NCBI RefSeq assembly: GCF_003627055.1 | Contig: NZ_CP032624.1 | Location: 3,348,001 to 3,412,000 of the forward strand | Length of the DNA: 64,000 nucleotides | Direction: 5' to 3' | Origin: Gryllotalpicola protaetiae | GTDB lineage: Bacteria > Actinomycetota > Actinomycetes > Actinomycetales > Microbacteriaceae | In this document: piece after piece, positions 39,331 to 48,114 of the stretch | How positions within the stretch are numbered: position 1 is the first letter of the stretch | Layout: every line of letters begins with the position of its first letter | Position numbers and translations under genes: made by a program | Notes under the pieces: generated by a model | The model's input: only the letters and a program-made list of their open reading frames with translations | Databases searched by the model: none | Told to the model about the DNA's origin: nothing

Positions 39331-40371
39331 TTATAGGTCATCGGTGAAAAGCGCCTGCTGGGCGCCACCTGTCGGCCTGCTGGGTTCCAGCCCGAAATGC
39401 CGCCAGGCCCGGGCGGTCGCGACGCGCCCCCGCGGGGTGCGCGAGATCAGCCCGATGCGCACGAGGAACGGCTCGACGACCGACTCGATCGTCTCCGCCT
39501 CCTCCCCCACGGACACCGCGAGCGTCGACAGGCCGACCGGACCGCCGTCGAATCGTGTCAGCACGGTCTGCATGACGGCGCGGTCGAGTCGGTCGAGCCC
39601 CAGTTCGTCGACGTCGTACAGCTCGAGCGCGGCGCGCACGGCCGCAAGGTGGGCTCGGCCCGTGTGGACCAGGGCGTAGTCGCGCACGCGCCGCAGCAGC
39701 CGGTTCGCGATGCGCGGAGTGCCGCGGCTGCGGCCGGCGATCTCGGCGAGGGCCTCCCGGTCGATGTCGAGCTCGAGCATGCCAGCCGCCCGGTCGAGCA
39801 CCTTCTCGAGCTCGTCGTCCGAGTAGAACTCGAGGTGTGCGGTGAAGCCGAAGCGGTCGCGCAGCGGGTTGGGCAGCAGGCCGGAGCGCGTGGTGGCGCC
39901 CACGAGGGTGAACGGTGCGAGATCGAGAGGGATGCTGGTCGCGCCCGCCCCCTTGCCGACCATGATGTCGATGCGGAAGTCCTCCATCGCGAGGTACAGC
40001 ATCTCCTCCGCGCTGCGGGCCATGCGGTGGATCTCATCGATGAAGAGCACCTCGCCGGGAACGAGGGACGAGAGCACGGCGGCGAGGTCGCCGGCGTGCT
40101 GGATGGCGGGGCCGCTCGACATGCGCAGCGGCCGGTCGCTCTCGGTCGCGACGATCATGGCGAGCGTCGTCTTGCCGAGCCCCGGCGGGCCGGCGAGCAG
40201 GATGTGGTCGGCCGTGCGCTCCTGGATCCGCGCGGCCGTGAGCAGCAGTTGCAGCTGACCGCGCACCTTCGACTGGCCGACGAACTCGCCGAGCGACTTG
40301 GGCCGCAGCGCGCCCTCGAAGGCGAGCTCCGCCTCGTTCTGCGCCTGGGGCGTCGTGAGGTCGTCGCTCAT
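39331..40371 (-). CDS. ruvB: Holliday junction branch-migration ATPase RuvB
   Basis: Hexameric AAA+ motor that drives branch migration with RuvA. 346 aa. Walker [14 protein letters not shown] near residue 60, Walker B FIDEIHRM, arginine-finger region [19 protein letters not shown], and the C-terminal winged helix ending in [16 protein letters not shown]. The ATG overlaps the ruvA stop by 4 nt. Confidence 0.97.
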   Translation of the reverse strand: MSDDLTTPQAQNEAELAFEGALRPKSLGEFVGQSKVRGQLQLLLTAARIQERTADHILLAGPPGLGKTTLAMIVATESDRPLRMSSGPAIQHAGDLAAVLSSLVPGEVLFIDEIHRMARSAEEMLYLAMEDFRIDIMVGKGAGATSIPLDLAPFTLVGATTRSGLLPNPLRDRFGFTAHLEFYSDDELEKVLDRAAGMLELDIDREALAEIAGRSRGTPRIANRLLRRVRDYALVHTGRAHLAAVRAALELYDVDELGLDRLDRAVMQTVLTRFDGGPVGLSTLAVSVGEEAETIESVVEPFLVRIGLISRTPRGRVATARAWRHFGLEPSRPTGGAQQALFTDDL

Positions 40372-41012
40372 CGGCCGGCCCCCGCGGGTTGATGCTGGGC
40401 GGCGGGCCCGAGCACGGCCAGTGCGCGGCGCAGCAGGGCGGGCACGGATGCCGCGGTGGCGTCGGCCGCTGCGTCGCCCAGCTCGGCGAGGACCTCGGCC
40501 ACGGCATCCGCAGCCACCTTCTCAGGCCACCCGAGCCCGACCAGCGCGACGCGCACGTCGTCGCCGACCGTCGTCTTCTGCTTCGCAGCCGGCGCCGCAG
40601 CCGCGGGCGCAACGACGTGCAGCTTGCCGGCGAGCTGCACCACGATGAGCTTCGCCGTCTTCGGCCCGATGCCGCTCACCTTGCGGAACACGGCGTCGTC
40701 ATCGGACTGCACCGCACGGGCGATCTGGTCGGGCGTGAGCGCCGACAGCACCCCCAGCGCCGACTTCGGCCCGACGCCGTTCACGCCGAGCAGCAGCTGG
40801 AAGACGTCGAGCCGCTCGACGTCTTCGAAGCCGAAGAGCGAGAGGGCGTCCTCCCGCACGATCAGCGCCGTGTGCACGAGCGCCTCATCGCCCACGCGCA
40901 GCGCGAGCGCATGCTCCGGCGTCACGCTCACGAGGTAGCCGACCCCGGCCACCTCGATCACGAGCTCGGCGCCTGAGGCGCGCAGGACGGTGCCGCGCAG
41001 TGAGCTGATCAT
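40368..41012 (-). CDS. ruvA: Holliday junction-binding protein RuvA
   Basis: Tetrameric junction clamp. 214 aa. N-terminal OB fold ([28 protein letters not shown]) and two helix-hairpin-helix motifs ([13 protein letters not shown] and [13 protein letters not shown]). An Ala-rich linker joins the C-terminal RuvB-binding domain ([24 protein letters not shown]). ATG start 57 nt after ruvC. Confidence 0.96.
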   Translation of the reverse strand: MISSLRGTVLRASGAELVIEVAGVGYLVSVTPEHALALRVGDEALVHTALIVREDALSLFGFEDVERLDVFQLLLGVNGVGPKSALGVLSALTPDQIARAVQSDDDAVFRKVSGIGPKTAKLIVVQLAGKLHVVAPAAAAPAAKQKTTVGDDVRVALVGLGWPEKVAADAVAEVLAELGDAAADATAASVPALLRRALAVLGPAAQHQPAGAGR

Positions 41013-41069
41013 GCGCCCAGGCTATGTGCCGCCCCCGACATCACGCGGTAGCGACACTCGAACATAGGT

Positions 41070-41645
41070 TCAGAACTGCTTGCGGGTCGCCTTCTCGGCG
41101 TTGAGCCAGGCCTGCTGCGCAGGCGTGAGGGCGCCGGATGCCGCACGCGGCGCCGCCCCCGTCGGAATCCCCCGCGCCGAGCGCCAGGAGGCCGCGATCG
41201 CGAGGGCGAGCGCGTCCGCGGCATCCGCCGGCTTCGGCACGGCGTCCAGCCGAAGAATCCGTCTCACCATCTCGCCCACCTGGGGCTTGTCGGCGCCGCC
41301 GTAGCCGGTGATCGCGCTCTTCACCTCGCTGGGGGTGAACAGCTCGAGCGGAATCCCCCGGCTCGCCGCCTCGTGGATCACCAGGCCGGACACCTGCGCG
41401 ACGCCCATGACCGTGTTCAACTGGTTGTTCGCGAACACCCGCTCGAGCGCGAGCGCGTCGGGCCGCGTCTCGTCGATGACCTCGCGCAGCCCTGCGAGGA
41501 TGCGCACGAGGCGCTTCCCGTGCTCGAGGTCCGACGGGGTGCGGACGACGCCGACCCGCACCAGTCGTGGGGCGCGGTCGGCGTCGATGACCCCGTAGCC
41601 GCAGCGCGTCAGGCCGGGGTCGACCCCGAGCACGCGCAGCGCCAT
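41070..41645 (-). CDS. ruvC: Crossover junction endodeoxyribonuclease RuvC
   Basis: Resolves Holliday junctions. 191 aa. The four acidic active-site residues are visible in LGVDPGLTRCGYG, ALERVFANNQLNT and the DAADALALAIA segment. KSAITGYGGADKPQVGEMVRRIL is typical. The C-terminus is about 15 residues longer than in E. coli. Immediately after yebC (6 nt gap) and before ruvA. Confidence 0.96.
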   Translation of the reverse strand: MALRVLGVDPGLTRCGYGVIDADRAPRLVRVGVVRTPSDLEHGKRLVRILAGLREVIDETRPDALALERVFANNQLNTVMGVAQVSGLVIHEAASRGIPLELFTPSEVKSAITGYGGADKPQVGEMVRRILRLDAVPKPADAADALALAIAASWRSARGIPTGAAPRAASGALTPAQQAWLNAEKATRKQF

Positions 41646-41651
41646 GCGGGC

Positions 41652-42413
41652 CTAGTCCTCGTCTTCCTCGAGCTCGGCCTGGACCTCTGGCGACAGGTCG
41701 AGGTTGGTGTAGACGTTCTGCACGTCGTCGCTGTCCTCGAGGGCGTCGATGAGGCGGAAGACCTTGCGCGCCGTCTCCGCGTCGGCGTTGACCTTGACGG
41801 ACGCCACGAACTCGACGTCGGCCGAGTCGTAGTCGATGCCGGCCTCCTGCAGGGCGGTGCGGGTCGCGACGAGCTCGCCCGACTCGGTGAGCACCTCGAA
41901 GCTCTCGCCCTGGGCGGTGACCTCTTCGGCGCCGGCCTCGAGGACCGCGGCCAGCACGTCGTCCTCGGTGGTGCCCTCAGCCGGGACCACGATGACGCCC
42001 TTGCGGCTGAAGTTGTACGCCACCGAACCCGGGTCGGCGAGCGTGCCGCCGTTGCGCGACATCGCCGTGCGCACCTCGGCCGCTGCGCGGTTCCTGTTGT
42101 CGGTCAGACACTCGACGAGCAGCGCGACGCCGCCGGAGGCGTAGCCCTCGTACATGATCGTCGCGTAGTCGATGGTCTCGCCGGTGAGACCCGCGCCGCG
42201 CTTGATCGCGCGGTCGATGTTGTCGTTGGGGACAGAGGTCTTCTTCGCCTTCTGCACCGCGTCGGCGAGGGTCGGGTTGCCGGTGAGGTCGGCGCCGCCG
42301 ATCTTCGCCGCGACCTCGATGTTCTTGATCAGCTTCGCGAACGACTTCGCACGGCGCTGATCGATGACAGCCTTCTTGTGCTTGGTCGTCGCCCACTTGG
42401 AATGCCCGGACAT
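41652..42413 (-). CDS. yebC: YebC/PmpR-family protein
   Basis: 253 aa. Family start [27 protein letters not shown], then [15 protein letters not shown] and the [21 protein letters not shown] core. YebC proteins act as transcriptional regulators or, as more recently proposed, as ribosome-associated factors that help polyproline translation. It heads the yebC-ruvC-ruvA-ruvB set as in most bacteria. Confidence 0.96.
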   Translation of the reverse strand: MSGHSKWATTKHKKAVIDQRRAKSFAKLIKNIEVAAKIGGADLTGNPTLADAVQKAKKTSVPNDNIDRAIKRGAGLTGETIDYATIMYEGYASGGVALLVECLTDNRNRAAAEVRTAMSRNGGTLADPGSVAYNFSRKGVIVVPAEGTTEDDVLAAVLEAGAEEVTAQGESFEVLTESGELVATRTALQEAGIDYDSADVEFVASVKVNADAETARKVFRLIDALEDSDDVQNVYTNLDLSPEVQAELEEDED

Positions 42414-42477
42414 ACGTCTCCTGGTTGAAATAGCGTTCGGTCAATTCTACGAGCACCTCGTTACTAGGCTTGCGACC

Positions 42478-43290
42478 ATGCCGATCAAGCTCGCCACGCG
42501 CCTCGGGCGCCTGGGGGTTCGGGTCGAAGAGGGTCCCAAGCGCGTCGCCGTGCTGTGGCACAGCTTCTTCGTCGACTCGCACAGCTGGGACCGCGTGGTT
42601 CCCGTGCTCACGCGCCTGCGCACCGTCGTGCTGATCGACGGCCCGTCGTTCGGAGCCAGCGACCCGCTCACCCGCCAGGCGACGATCGCCGACTGCGCCA
42701 TCGCCACCTTCGACGTGCTCGACTCGCTCGGCATCGACCGCGTCGACTGGGTCGGCAACGGGTGGGGCGGCCAGGTCGGCATCGCCGCGGCCGTGGAGGA
42801 GCCGCGACGCATCCGCTCGCTCGTGTCCATCGGCGCGCCCACGACGCCGCTCGCCGGGCGCGAGCGCCGCGACCTCGCCGCCGCGCTCCCCTTCGTCCGA
42901 CTGTTCGGCTTCCCCGCTCCGGTCCAGGTGCGACTGCTGCGTTCGATCATGACCGAGCGCACGATCGCCGTCGACGCAGAGGCGGTGCGCATCGTGAAAA
43001 ACGGATTCCTGAGTGCTGATCGCCGCGGATTCGTGCGTGCGGCCCGCTCTTTCGTCCTCGACCGTCCCTCGCTCGATGACGCGGCCGTCGCGGTCGAGGC
43101 GCCGACCGTCTTCGTCGCGGGCGACTCGCGCACGGGCTGGGGCCCGGCCGAGGCCGAGCGCGTGACCAACCGCATGATGAACGCTCGCACGCGCACGCTG
43201 CACGGCGTGCGCAATATCGCGCCGCTCGAGGACGCCGACGCGGTGGCAGGCATCGTCCGCGAGCACTGGGCGGCGAACGCCCGACGCTGA
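42478..43290 (+). CDS. Alpha/beta-hydrolase-fold protein lacking catalytic residues (probable pseudoenzyme)
   Basis: 270 aa from the ATG at 42478. The fold is clear: VLWHSFFVDSHSWDRVVPVLTRLRTVVLIDGPSFGASD, then DVLDSLGIDRVDWVGNGWGGQVGIAAAV. The nucleophile elbow, normally GHSxGG, reads GNGWGG, so the Ser is Gly. The usual GH before plEaP near the C-terminus reads RNIAPLED, so the catalytic His is Asn. The protein is otherwise intact and frame-clean. It probably binds rather than hydrolyses. It is a lone plus-strand gene between yebC and DUF1697. Confidence 0.85.
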   Translation: MPIKLATRLGRLGVRVEEGPKRVAVLWHSFFVDSHSWDRVVPVLTRLRTVVLIDGPSFGASDPLTRQATIADCAIATFDVLDSLGIDRVDWVGNGWGGQVGIAAAVEEPRRIRSLVSIGAPTTPLAGRERRDLAAALPFVRLFGFPAPVQVRLLRSIMTERTIAVDAEAVRIVKNGFLSADRRGFVRAARSFVLDRPSLDDAAVAVEAPTVFVAGDSRTGWGPAEAERVTNRMMNARTRTLHGVRNIAPLEDADAVAGIVREHWAANARR

Positions 43291-43296
43291 GCCCGC

Positions 43297-43824
43297 CTAG
43301 AGCAGCTTCGTGAGCGTCCGCAGGTTCCGGTTCGTGGTGGTCGGCTTGAAGCGCGGCTTGGCGGTGAGCTTCGCCAGCTTCGTGTTCGTGCTGCCGACCG
43401 AGATGTTGAGCTGCCAGTAGAGCACGCCGTCGCCGCCCGCCACGATCTCCTCATCGGGGTCGAGCGTCGGGGCGGTCTCGACCAGCTCGCGCAGGCGCGC
43501 GGCATCCGAGGCGAACAGGACATACGGATGCCAGCCCTCGCGCTCCGCGTCGAAGGGGAACGCCGCGACGACCTCGGCGAGCTTCTCGCGGGTGACGAGC
43601 ACGATCCAGGCGTCATACCCGAAGCGCTCGCGCAGAGCCTTCTCGATGCGGGCCTTGAGCGCTGCGGCATCCGCCTCTTCGCTCTCGAACACGACGTTGC
43701 CGCTCGCGAGCACCGTGCGCACGCCGCCGAAGCCGAGCGACCGGAACAGCTCGCCGAGATCGGCCGACCTGATCGTGATGCCCCCGACGTTGACCCCGCG
43801 GAGCAGGGCGACGTACGCGATCAT
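43297..43824 (-). CDS. DUF1697-family protein
   Basis: 175 aa. It has the typical DUF1697 opening YVALLRGVNVGGI, the GFGGVRTVLASGNVVFES segment, and the C-terminal LYWQLNISVGSTNTKLAKL. Members are common, usually single genes of unknown role. ATG start. It converges tail to tail (6 nt) with the pseudoenzyme gene. Confidence 0.9.
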   Translation of the reverse strand: MIAYVALLRGVNVGGITIRSADLGELFRSLGFGGVRTVLASGNVVFESEEADAAALKARIEKALRERFGYDAWIVLVTREKLAEVVAAFPFDAEREGWHPYVLFASDAARLRELVETAPTLDPDEEIVAGGDGVLYWQLNISVGSTNTKLAKLTAKPRFKPTTTNRNLRTLTKLL

Positions 43825-43833
43825 GAGCCCACG

Positions 43834-44427
43834 CTAGGCCGCGCGCACCTTCGAGAGGAAGTACTCGTGGAAGCGGTAGTCGCCGGTGACCTCGGGGTGG
43901 AACGAGGTGCCGAGCAGGTTGCCCTGCTCGACCGCGACCACGCGCCCGTCCTCGAGCGAGCCGATCGCGGTCGCCTTCTCCCCCAGCGCTTCGACCACCG
44001 GGGCGCGGATGAACACCGCATGCACCGGCGGATCGCCGAGCACGGGCATCGTGAGGTCGGTCTCGAACGAGTCGAGCTGCGAGCCGAAGGCGTTGCGGCG
44101 CACCGTGACGTCGAGGCCGCCGAGCGTCTGCTGCCCCTCGATGGCATCCAGCACGCGGTCGGCCAGCATGATCAGCCCCGCGCACGTGCCGTAGACCGGC
44201 AGGCCGCCCGCGATCGCGTCGAGCAGCGGCTCGCGCAGGTCGAAGGCGCGCGACAGCTTGTCCATGACGGTCGACTCGCCGCCGGGGATCACGAGGCCCC
44301 GAACGGATGCCAGCTCAGAAGCCCGTCGCACGGGCACCGCGTCGGCGCCCAGCTCGCGAAGCACCGCCAAGTGCTCGCGGAAATCCCCCTGGAGCGCCAG
44401 GACGCCTACGCGAGGAGCCGAGCTCAC
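43834..44427 (-). CDS. pdxT: Pyridoxal 5'-phosphate synthase glutaminase subunit PdxT
   Basis: Class I glutaminase that feeds ammonia to PdxS. 197 aa. The triad is visible: Cys in [11 protein letters not shown], His and Glu in [23 protein letters not shown] and [12 protein letters not shown] are family markers. The GTG at 44425-44427 overlaps the pdxS stop (GTGA). Confidence 0.96.
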   Translation of the reverse strand: MSSAPRVGVLALQGDFREHLAVLRELGADAVPVRRASELASVRGLVIPGGESTVMDKLSRAFDLREPLLDAIAGGLPVYGTCAGLIMLADRVLDAIEGQQTLGGLDVTVRRNAFGSQLDSFETDLTMPVLGDPPVHAVFIRAPVVEALGEKATAIGSLEDGRVVAVEQGNLLGTSFHPEVTGDYRFHEYFLSKVRAA

Positions 44428-45314
44428 CAGCCGCGCTCGGCCAGGCGGTGCGGGGCTGCCAGGTCGGAGACGTTGATGCCGACCATCGCCTCGCCGAGCC
44501 CGCGGCTGACCTCGGCGATCGTCTGCGGGTCGTCGTACATGGTGGTCGCCTTGACGATCGCGGCGGCGCGCTTGGCCGGGTCGCCCGACTTGAAGATGCC
44601 GGAGCCCACGAACACGCCGTCGGCGCCGAGCTGCATCATGAGCGCCGCGTCGGCCGGGGTGGCCACGCCGCCCGCGGTGAACAGCACGACGGGAAGCTTG
44701 CCGGTCTCGGCGATCTCGGCCACCAGCTCGTAGGGAGCCTGCAGCTCCTTCGCGGCGACGTAGAGCTCGTCCTTCGTCATCGATTTGAGCGCGTTCACCT
44801 CTGAGGTGATCTTGCGGATGTGCTTGGTCGCCTCCGAGACGTCGCCGGTGCCGGCCTCGCCCTTCGAGCGGATCATCGCCGCGCCCTCGTTGATGCGGCG
44901 CAGCGCCTCACCGAGGTTGGTCGCACCGCAGACGAAGGGGACGGTGAAGTTCCACTTGTCGATGTGGTTGACGTAGTCGGCCGGCGACAGCACCTCGGAC
45001 TCGTCGATGTAGTCGACGCCCAGCGCCTGCAGCACCTGCGCCTCCACGAAGTGGCCGATGCGCGCCTTCGCCATGACGGGGATCGAGACGGAGGAGATGA
45101 TCTGGTCGATCAGGTCGGGGTCGCTCATACGTGCAACACCGCCCTGTGAGCGGATGTCGGCGGGGACGCGCTCCAGCGCCATGACGGCCACTGCGCCCGC
45201 GTCCTCGGCGATGCGCGCCTGCTCGGGGGTGACGACGTCCATGATGACGCCGCCCTTCAGCATTTCGGCGAGCCCGCGCTTGACGCGGCTCGAGCCGATT
45301 TCTCCGTTGGTCAT
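44424..45314 (-). CDS. pdxS: Pyridoxal 5'-phosphate synthase lyase subunit PdxS
   Basis: Builds PLP from ribose 5-phosphate, glyceraldehyde 3-phosphate and ammonia in the deoxyxylulose-independent route. 296 aa. [24 protein letters not shown] near the start (with the ribose-binding Lys just before it), [14 protein letters not shown], and [31 protein letters not shown] are diagnostic. ATG start with CTGGAGG upstream, 12 nt after the HIT gene. Confidence 0.97.
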   Translation of the reverse strand: MTNGEIGSSRVKRGLAEMLKGGVIMDVVTPEQARIAEDAGAVAVMALERVPADIRSQGGVARMSDPDLIDQIISSVSIPVMAKARIGHFVEAQVLQALGVDYIDESEVLSPADYVNHIDKWNFTVPFVCGATNLGEALRRINEGAAMIRSKGEAGTGDVSEATKHIRKITSEVNALKSMTKDELYVAAKELQAPYELVAEIAETGKLPVVLFTAGGVATPADAALMMQLGADGVFVGSGIFKSGDPAKRAAAIVKATTMYDDPQTIAEVSRGLGEAMVGINVSDLAAPHRLAERGW

Positions 45315-45326
45315 AGTTCCTCCAGT

Positions 45327-45920
45327 TTAGCTGGGCCACGCCTGGGCGATCGTCGCCCGAACCTCGCCGAGCAGCTGCGGCAGCGCCTTCGTCTTCGCGA
45401 TGATCGGCAGGAAGTTCGCGTCGGAGGCCCAGCGCGGCACGACGTGCTGGTGCAGGTGGCTCGCGATTCCCGCGCCGGCAATGGCTCCCTGGTTCATTCC
45501 GAGGTTGAAGCCGTCGTTGCGCGACACCTCACGGATCACCCGCATCGCGGTCTGGGTGATCTCCCCGATCTCAGCCACTTCTTCCGCATTGGCCTCGTCA
45601 TAGAGCGAGATATGCCGGTACGGGCATACGAGCAGATGCCCGCTGTTGTAAGGGAACAGGTTGAGCAGCGCGAACGCCGCCTGGCCGCGGTGGACGATCA
45701 GCGACTCCTCGTCGGGCAGCGTTGGGGCCACGCAGAACGGGCAGTCGTCGCCGTGCGGCTGCTGCTGCCCGTTCTGGATGTAGACCATGCGGTGCGGCGT
45801 CCACAGGCGCTGGAACTCGTCGGGCACGCCTGCGAGGTGCGACGGGTCATCGAGGTGAACGGATGCCGAGGCATCCGCCCCCTCGTGATCCTCGTAGTCG
45901 CCGAGGGAGAGCCGCGCCAT
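45327..45920 (-). CDS. HIT-domain protein (Ap4A phosphorylase/hydrolase-like)
   Basis: 197 aa from the ATG at 45918-45920. The histidine triad is HLHQHVVP near residue 156, with LLVCPYRHISLYDE and the zinc-type CPFC pair near residue 60. The gene follows thrS by 2 nt. The thrS-HIT-(pdxS) order is common in actinobacteria, where the family includes Ap4A phosphorylase (M. tuberculosis Rv2613c type). That activity fits the length and the CPFC pair but is inferred. Confidence 0.9.
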   Translation of the reverse strand: MARLSLGDYEDHEGADASASVHLDDPSHLAGVPDEFQRLWTPHRMVYIQNGQQQPHGDDCPFCVAPTLPDEESLIVHRGQAAFALLNLFPYNSGHLLVCPYRHISLYDEANAEEVAEIGEITQTAMRVIREVSRNDGFNLGMNQGAIAGAGIASHLHQHVVPRWASDANFLPIIAKTKALPQLLGEVRATIAQAWPS

Positions 45921-45922
45921 GT

Positions 45923-47896
45923 CTACTCGGCCCAGGCGGTGTCGACCTGCTCGTGCGACGCGATCGACGCGGTGATCCTGGCGATCGCGTCGTCGACGGG
46001 AATGCCGTTCAGCTGGCTGCCGTCCCGGAAGCGGAAGCTCACCGTGCCGTGCGAGCGGTCCTCTTCCCCAGCGATCAGCTGGAACGGGACCTTCGACTTG
46101 GCGGCGTTGCGGATCTTCTTCTGCATGCGGTCGTCGGAGTGGTCGACCTCGGCCCGGACGCTCTGCGCCGCGAGCTTCGCGATCACGTCGTCGAGGTAGG
46201 GCGCGTACTCGTCGGCCACCGGGATGCCGAGCACCTGCACCGGCGCCAGCCAGGCGGGGAACGCCCCCGCGTAGTGCTCGAGCAGGATCGCGAAGAAGCG
46301 CTCGATGGAGCCGAACAGCGCGCGGTGGATCATGATCGGCTGCTGCTTCGAGCCGTCGGCTGCGGTGTATTCGAGCCCGAACCGCTCCGGCAGGTTGAAG
46401 TCGACCTGCACCGTCGACAGCTGCCAGCTGCGGCCCAGCGCATCCGTCGTCTTGAGGTCGATCTTCGGTCCGTAGAACGCGGCCTCGCCGGGCTCCTCGG
46501 TGAGCTCGAGCCCGGAGGCGAGCGCCACGCGCCGCAGCGCGTCCGTCGCCTCGGCCCAGTGCTGCTCGTCGCCGATCCACTTCGACTTCTCGTCGTCGCG
46601 CAGCGACAGCTCGAGCTTGAAGTCGGTGAGTCCGAAGTCCTTCAGCAGCGAGATCACGAACTCGAGCACCTTCGTGGTCTCTGCCTCGAGCTGGTCGCGC
46701 GCCACGAACAGGTGCGCATCATCCTGGGTGAAGCCGCGCACACGGGTCAGGCCGTGCAGTGCGCCCGACAGCTCATTGCGGTACACGGTGCCGTTCTCGG
46801 AGAACCGCAGCGGCAGGTCCCGGTAGCTGCGCCCGCGCTCCTTGTAGATCAGGATGTGCATCGGGCAGTTCATAGGCTTCAGGTAGTAGTCCGCGCCCTG
46901 CTTGACGACGACGCCCTCGGCGTTCCGCTCTTCATCCATGCGGATCGGCGGCCAGATGCCGTCGGCATACGTCTGCAGGTGGCCGGAGATCGAGAACAGG
47001 TCGGACTTCGCAAGGTGTGGCGTGTAGACGACCGAGTAGCCCTGCTCGAGGTGGCGGCGGCGCGCGTGCTGCTCCATCTCGTAGCGGACGATGCCGCCCT
47101 TCGGATGCCACACCGAGAGGCCCGAGCCGATCTCGTCAGGGAACGAGAACAGGTCGAGCTCCTTGCCGAGCTTGCGGTGGTCGCGGCGCTCGGCCTCTGC
47201 AAGTCGCTCCTGGTAGGCGCGCAGGTCGTCCTTCGTGGGCCAGGCGGTGCCGTAGATGCGCTGCAACTGCGGGTTCTTCTCGCTCCCCCGCCAGTAGGCG
47301 GCGGCCACGCGGGTGAGCGCGAAGCCGTTCGAGATGAGCTTGGTGTCCGGCAGGTGCGGTCCGCGGCAGAGATCCTTCCAGACCGTCTCGCCGGTTTTCG
47401 GGTCGACGTTGTCGTAGATGGTCAGCTCGCCCGCGCCGACCTCCACGCTCTCGTTGTCGTCGGCCTTGCCGGCGCCGCCCTTCAGCCCGATCAGCTCGAG
47501 CTTGAACGGCTCGTCCGCCTCTTCCGCGCGCGCCTCGTCTTCGGTCACCACGCGGCGCACGAAGCGCTGGCCCTGGTTGACGATGCGCTGCATCACCTTC
47601 TCGAGGTCCTTCAGGGCCTCGGGGGTGAACGGCTCGGCGACGCCGAAGTCGTAGTAGAACCCGTCGGTGATCGGCGGGCCGATGCCGAGCTTGGCGTCGG
47701 GGTTCACCTGCTGCACGGCCTGAGCGAGCACGTGAGCGGCCGAGTGGCGCAAGATGCTCAGGCCGTCGGGCGAATCGACGGTGACCGGCTCGACCAGGTC
47801 ATCCGTCGTCGTCGTGGTGGCCTTGTCCTTCAGCTCGCCGTTGACGCGAATCGCGACAACGTTCCGATCAGGGAAGAGCTCGAAGCCATCGGCCAC
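45923..47896 (-). CDS. thrS: Threonyl-tRNA synthetase
   Basis: 657 aa from the GTG at 47894-47896. The AGGAG lies 8 nt before this codon but only 1 nt before an upstream in-frame GTG (47903-47905), so the second GTG is the better start. N-terminal TGS domain, [11 protein letters not shown] editing motif, class II core with [10 protein letters not shown] and [30 protein letters not shown], and a C-terminal anticodon domain. No T-box leader is visible. Confidence 0.96.
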   Translation of the reverse strand: MADGFELFPDRNVVAIRVNGELKDKATTTTTDDLVEPVTVDSPDGLSILRHSAAHVLAQAVQQVNPDAKLGIGPPITDGFYYDFGVAEPFTPEALKDLEKVMQRIVNQGQRFVRRVVTEDEARAEEADEPFKLELIGLKGGAGKADDNESVEVGAGELTIYDNVDPKTGETVWKDLCRGPHLPDTKLISNGFALTRVAAAYWRGSEKNPQLQRIYGTAWPTKDDLRAYQERLAEAERRDHRKLGKELDLFSFPDEIGSGLSVWHPKGGIVRYEMEQHARRRHLEQGYSVVYTPHLAKSDLFSISGHLQTYADGIWPPIRMDEERNAEGVVVKQGADYYLKPMNCPMHILIYKERGRSYRDLPLRFSENGTVYRNELSGALHGLTRVRGFTQDDAHLFVARDQLEAETTKVLEFVISLLKDFGLTDFKLELSLRDDEKSKWIGDEQHWAEATDALRRVALASGLELTEEPGEAAFYGPKIDLKTTDALGRSWQLSTVQVDFNLPERFGLEYTAADGSKQQPIMIHRALFGSIERFFAILLEHYAGAFPAWLAPVQVLGIPVADEYAPYLDDVIAKLAAQSVRAEVDHSDDRMQKKIRNAAKSKVPFQLIAGEEDRSHGTVSFRFRDGSQLNGIPVDDAIARITASIASHEQVDTAWAE

Positions 47897-48114
47897 GTGA
47901 ACCACTCCTAGCTAGACGTCTGTACGAGGGATGCCTCAACTCTAGCGGCGGGTGCGTGAGCCCCCAGGTGACCCTCGAACGGGGAATCCGTCACCAGTTG
48001 TTAACACCACGCTCTGGCCGTGCGCTACCGCTCAGGCCTAGCGTCGTGATCTTGGGCTGCGCCACGCGCGACCAAGACCCACACGCACATCCACACAACT
48101 GGAGGTGGGCACTG

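Noticed and set aside
45722-47911. 729-codon plus-strand frame opposite thrS
   Set aside because: Antisense shadow of thrS, caused by high-GC codon structure.
47897-47955. T-box or other riboswitch upstream of thrS
   Set aside because: The leader is under 60 nt before the divergent region, and no T-box motif or specifier stem is visible.
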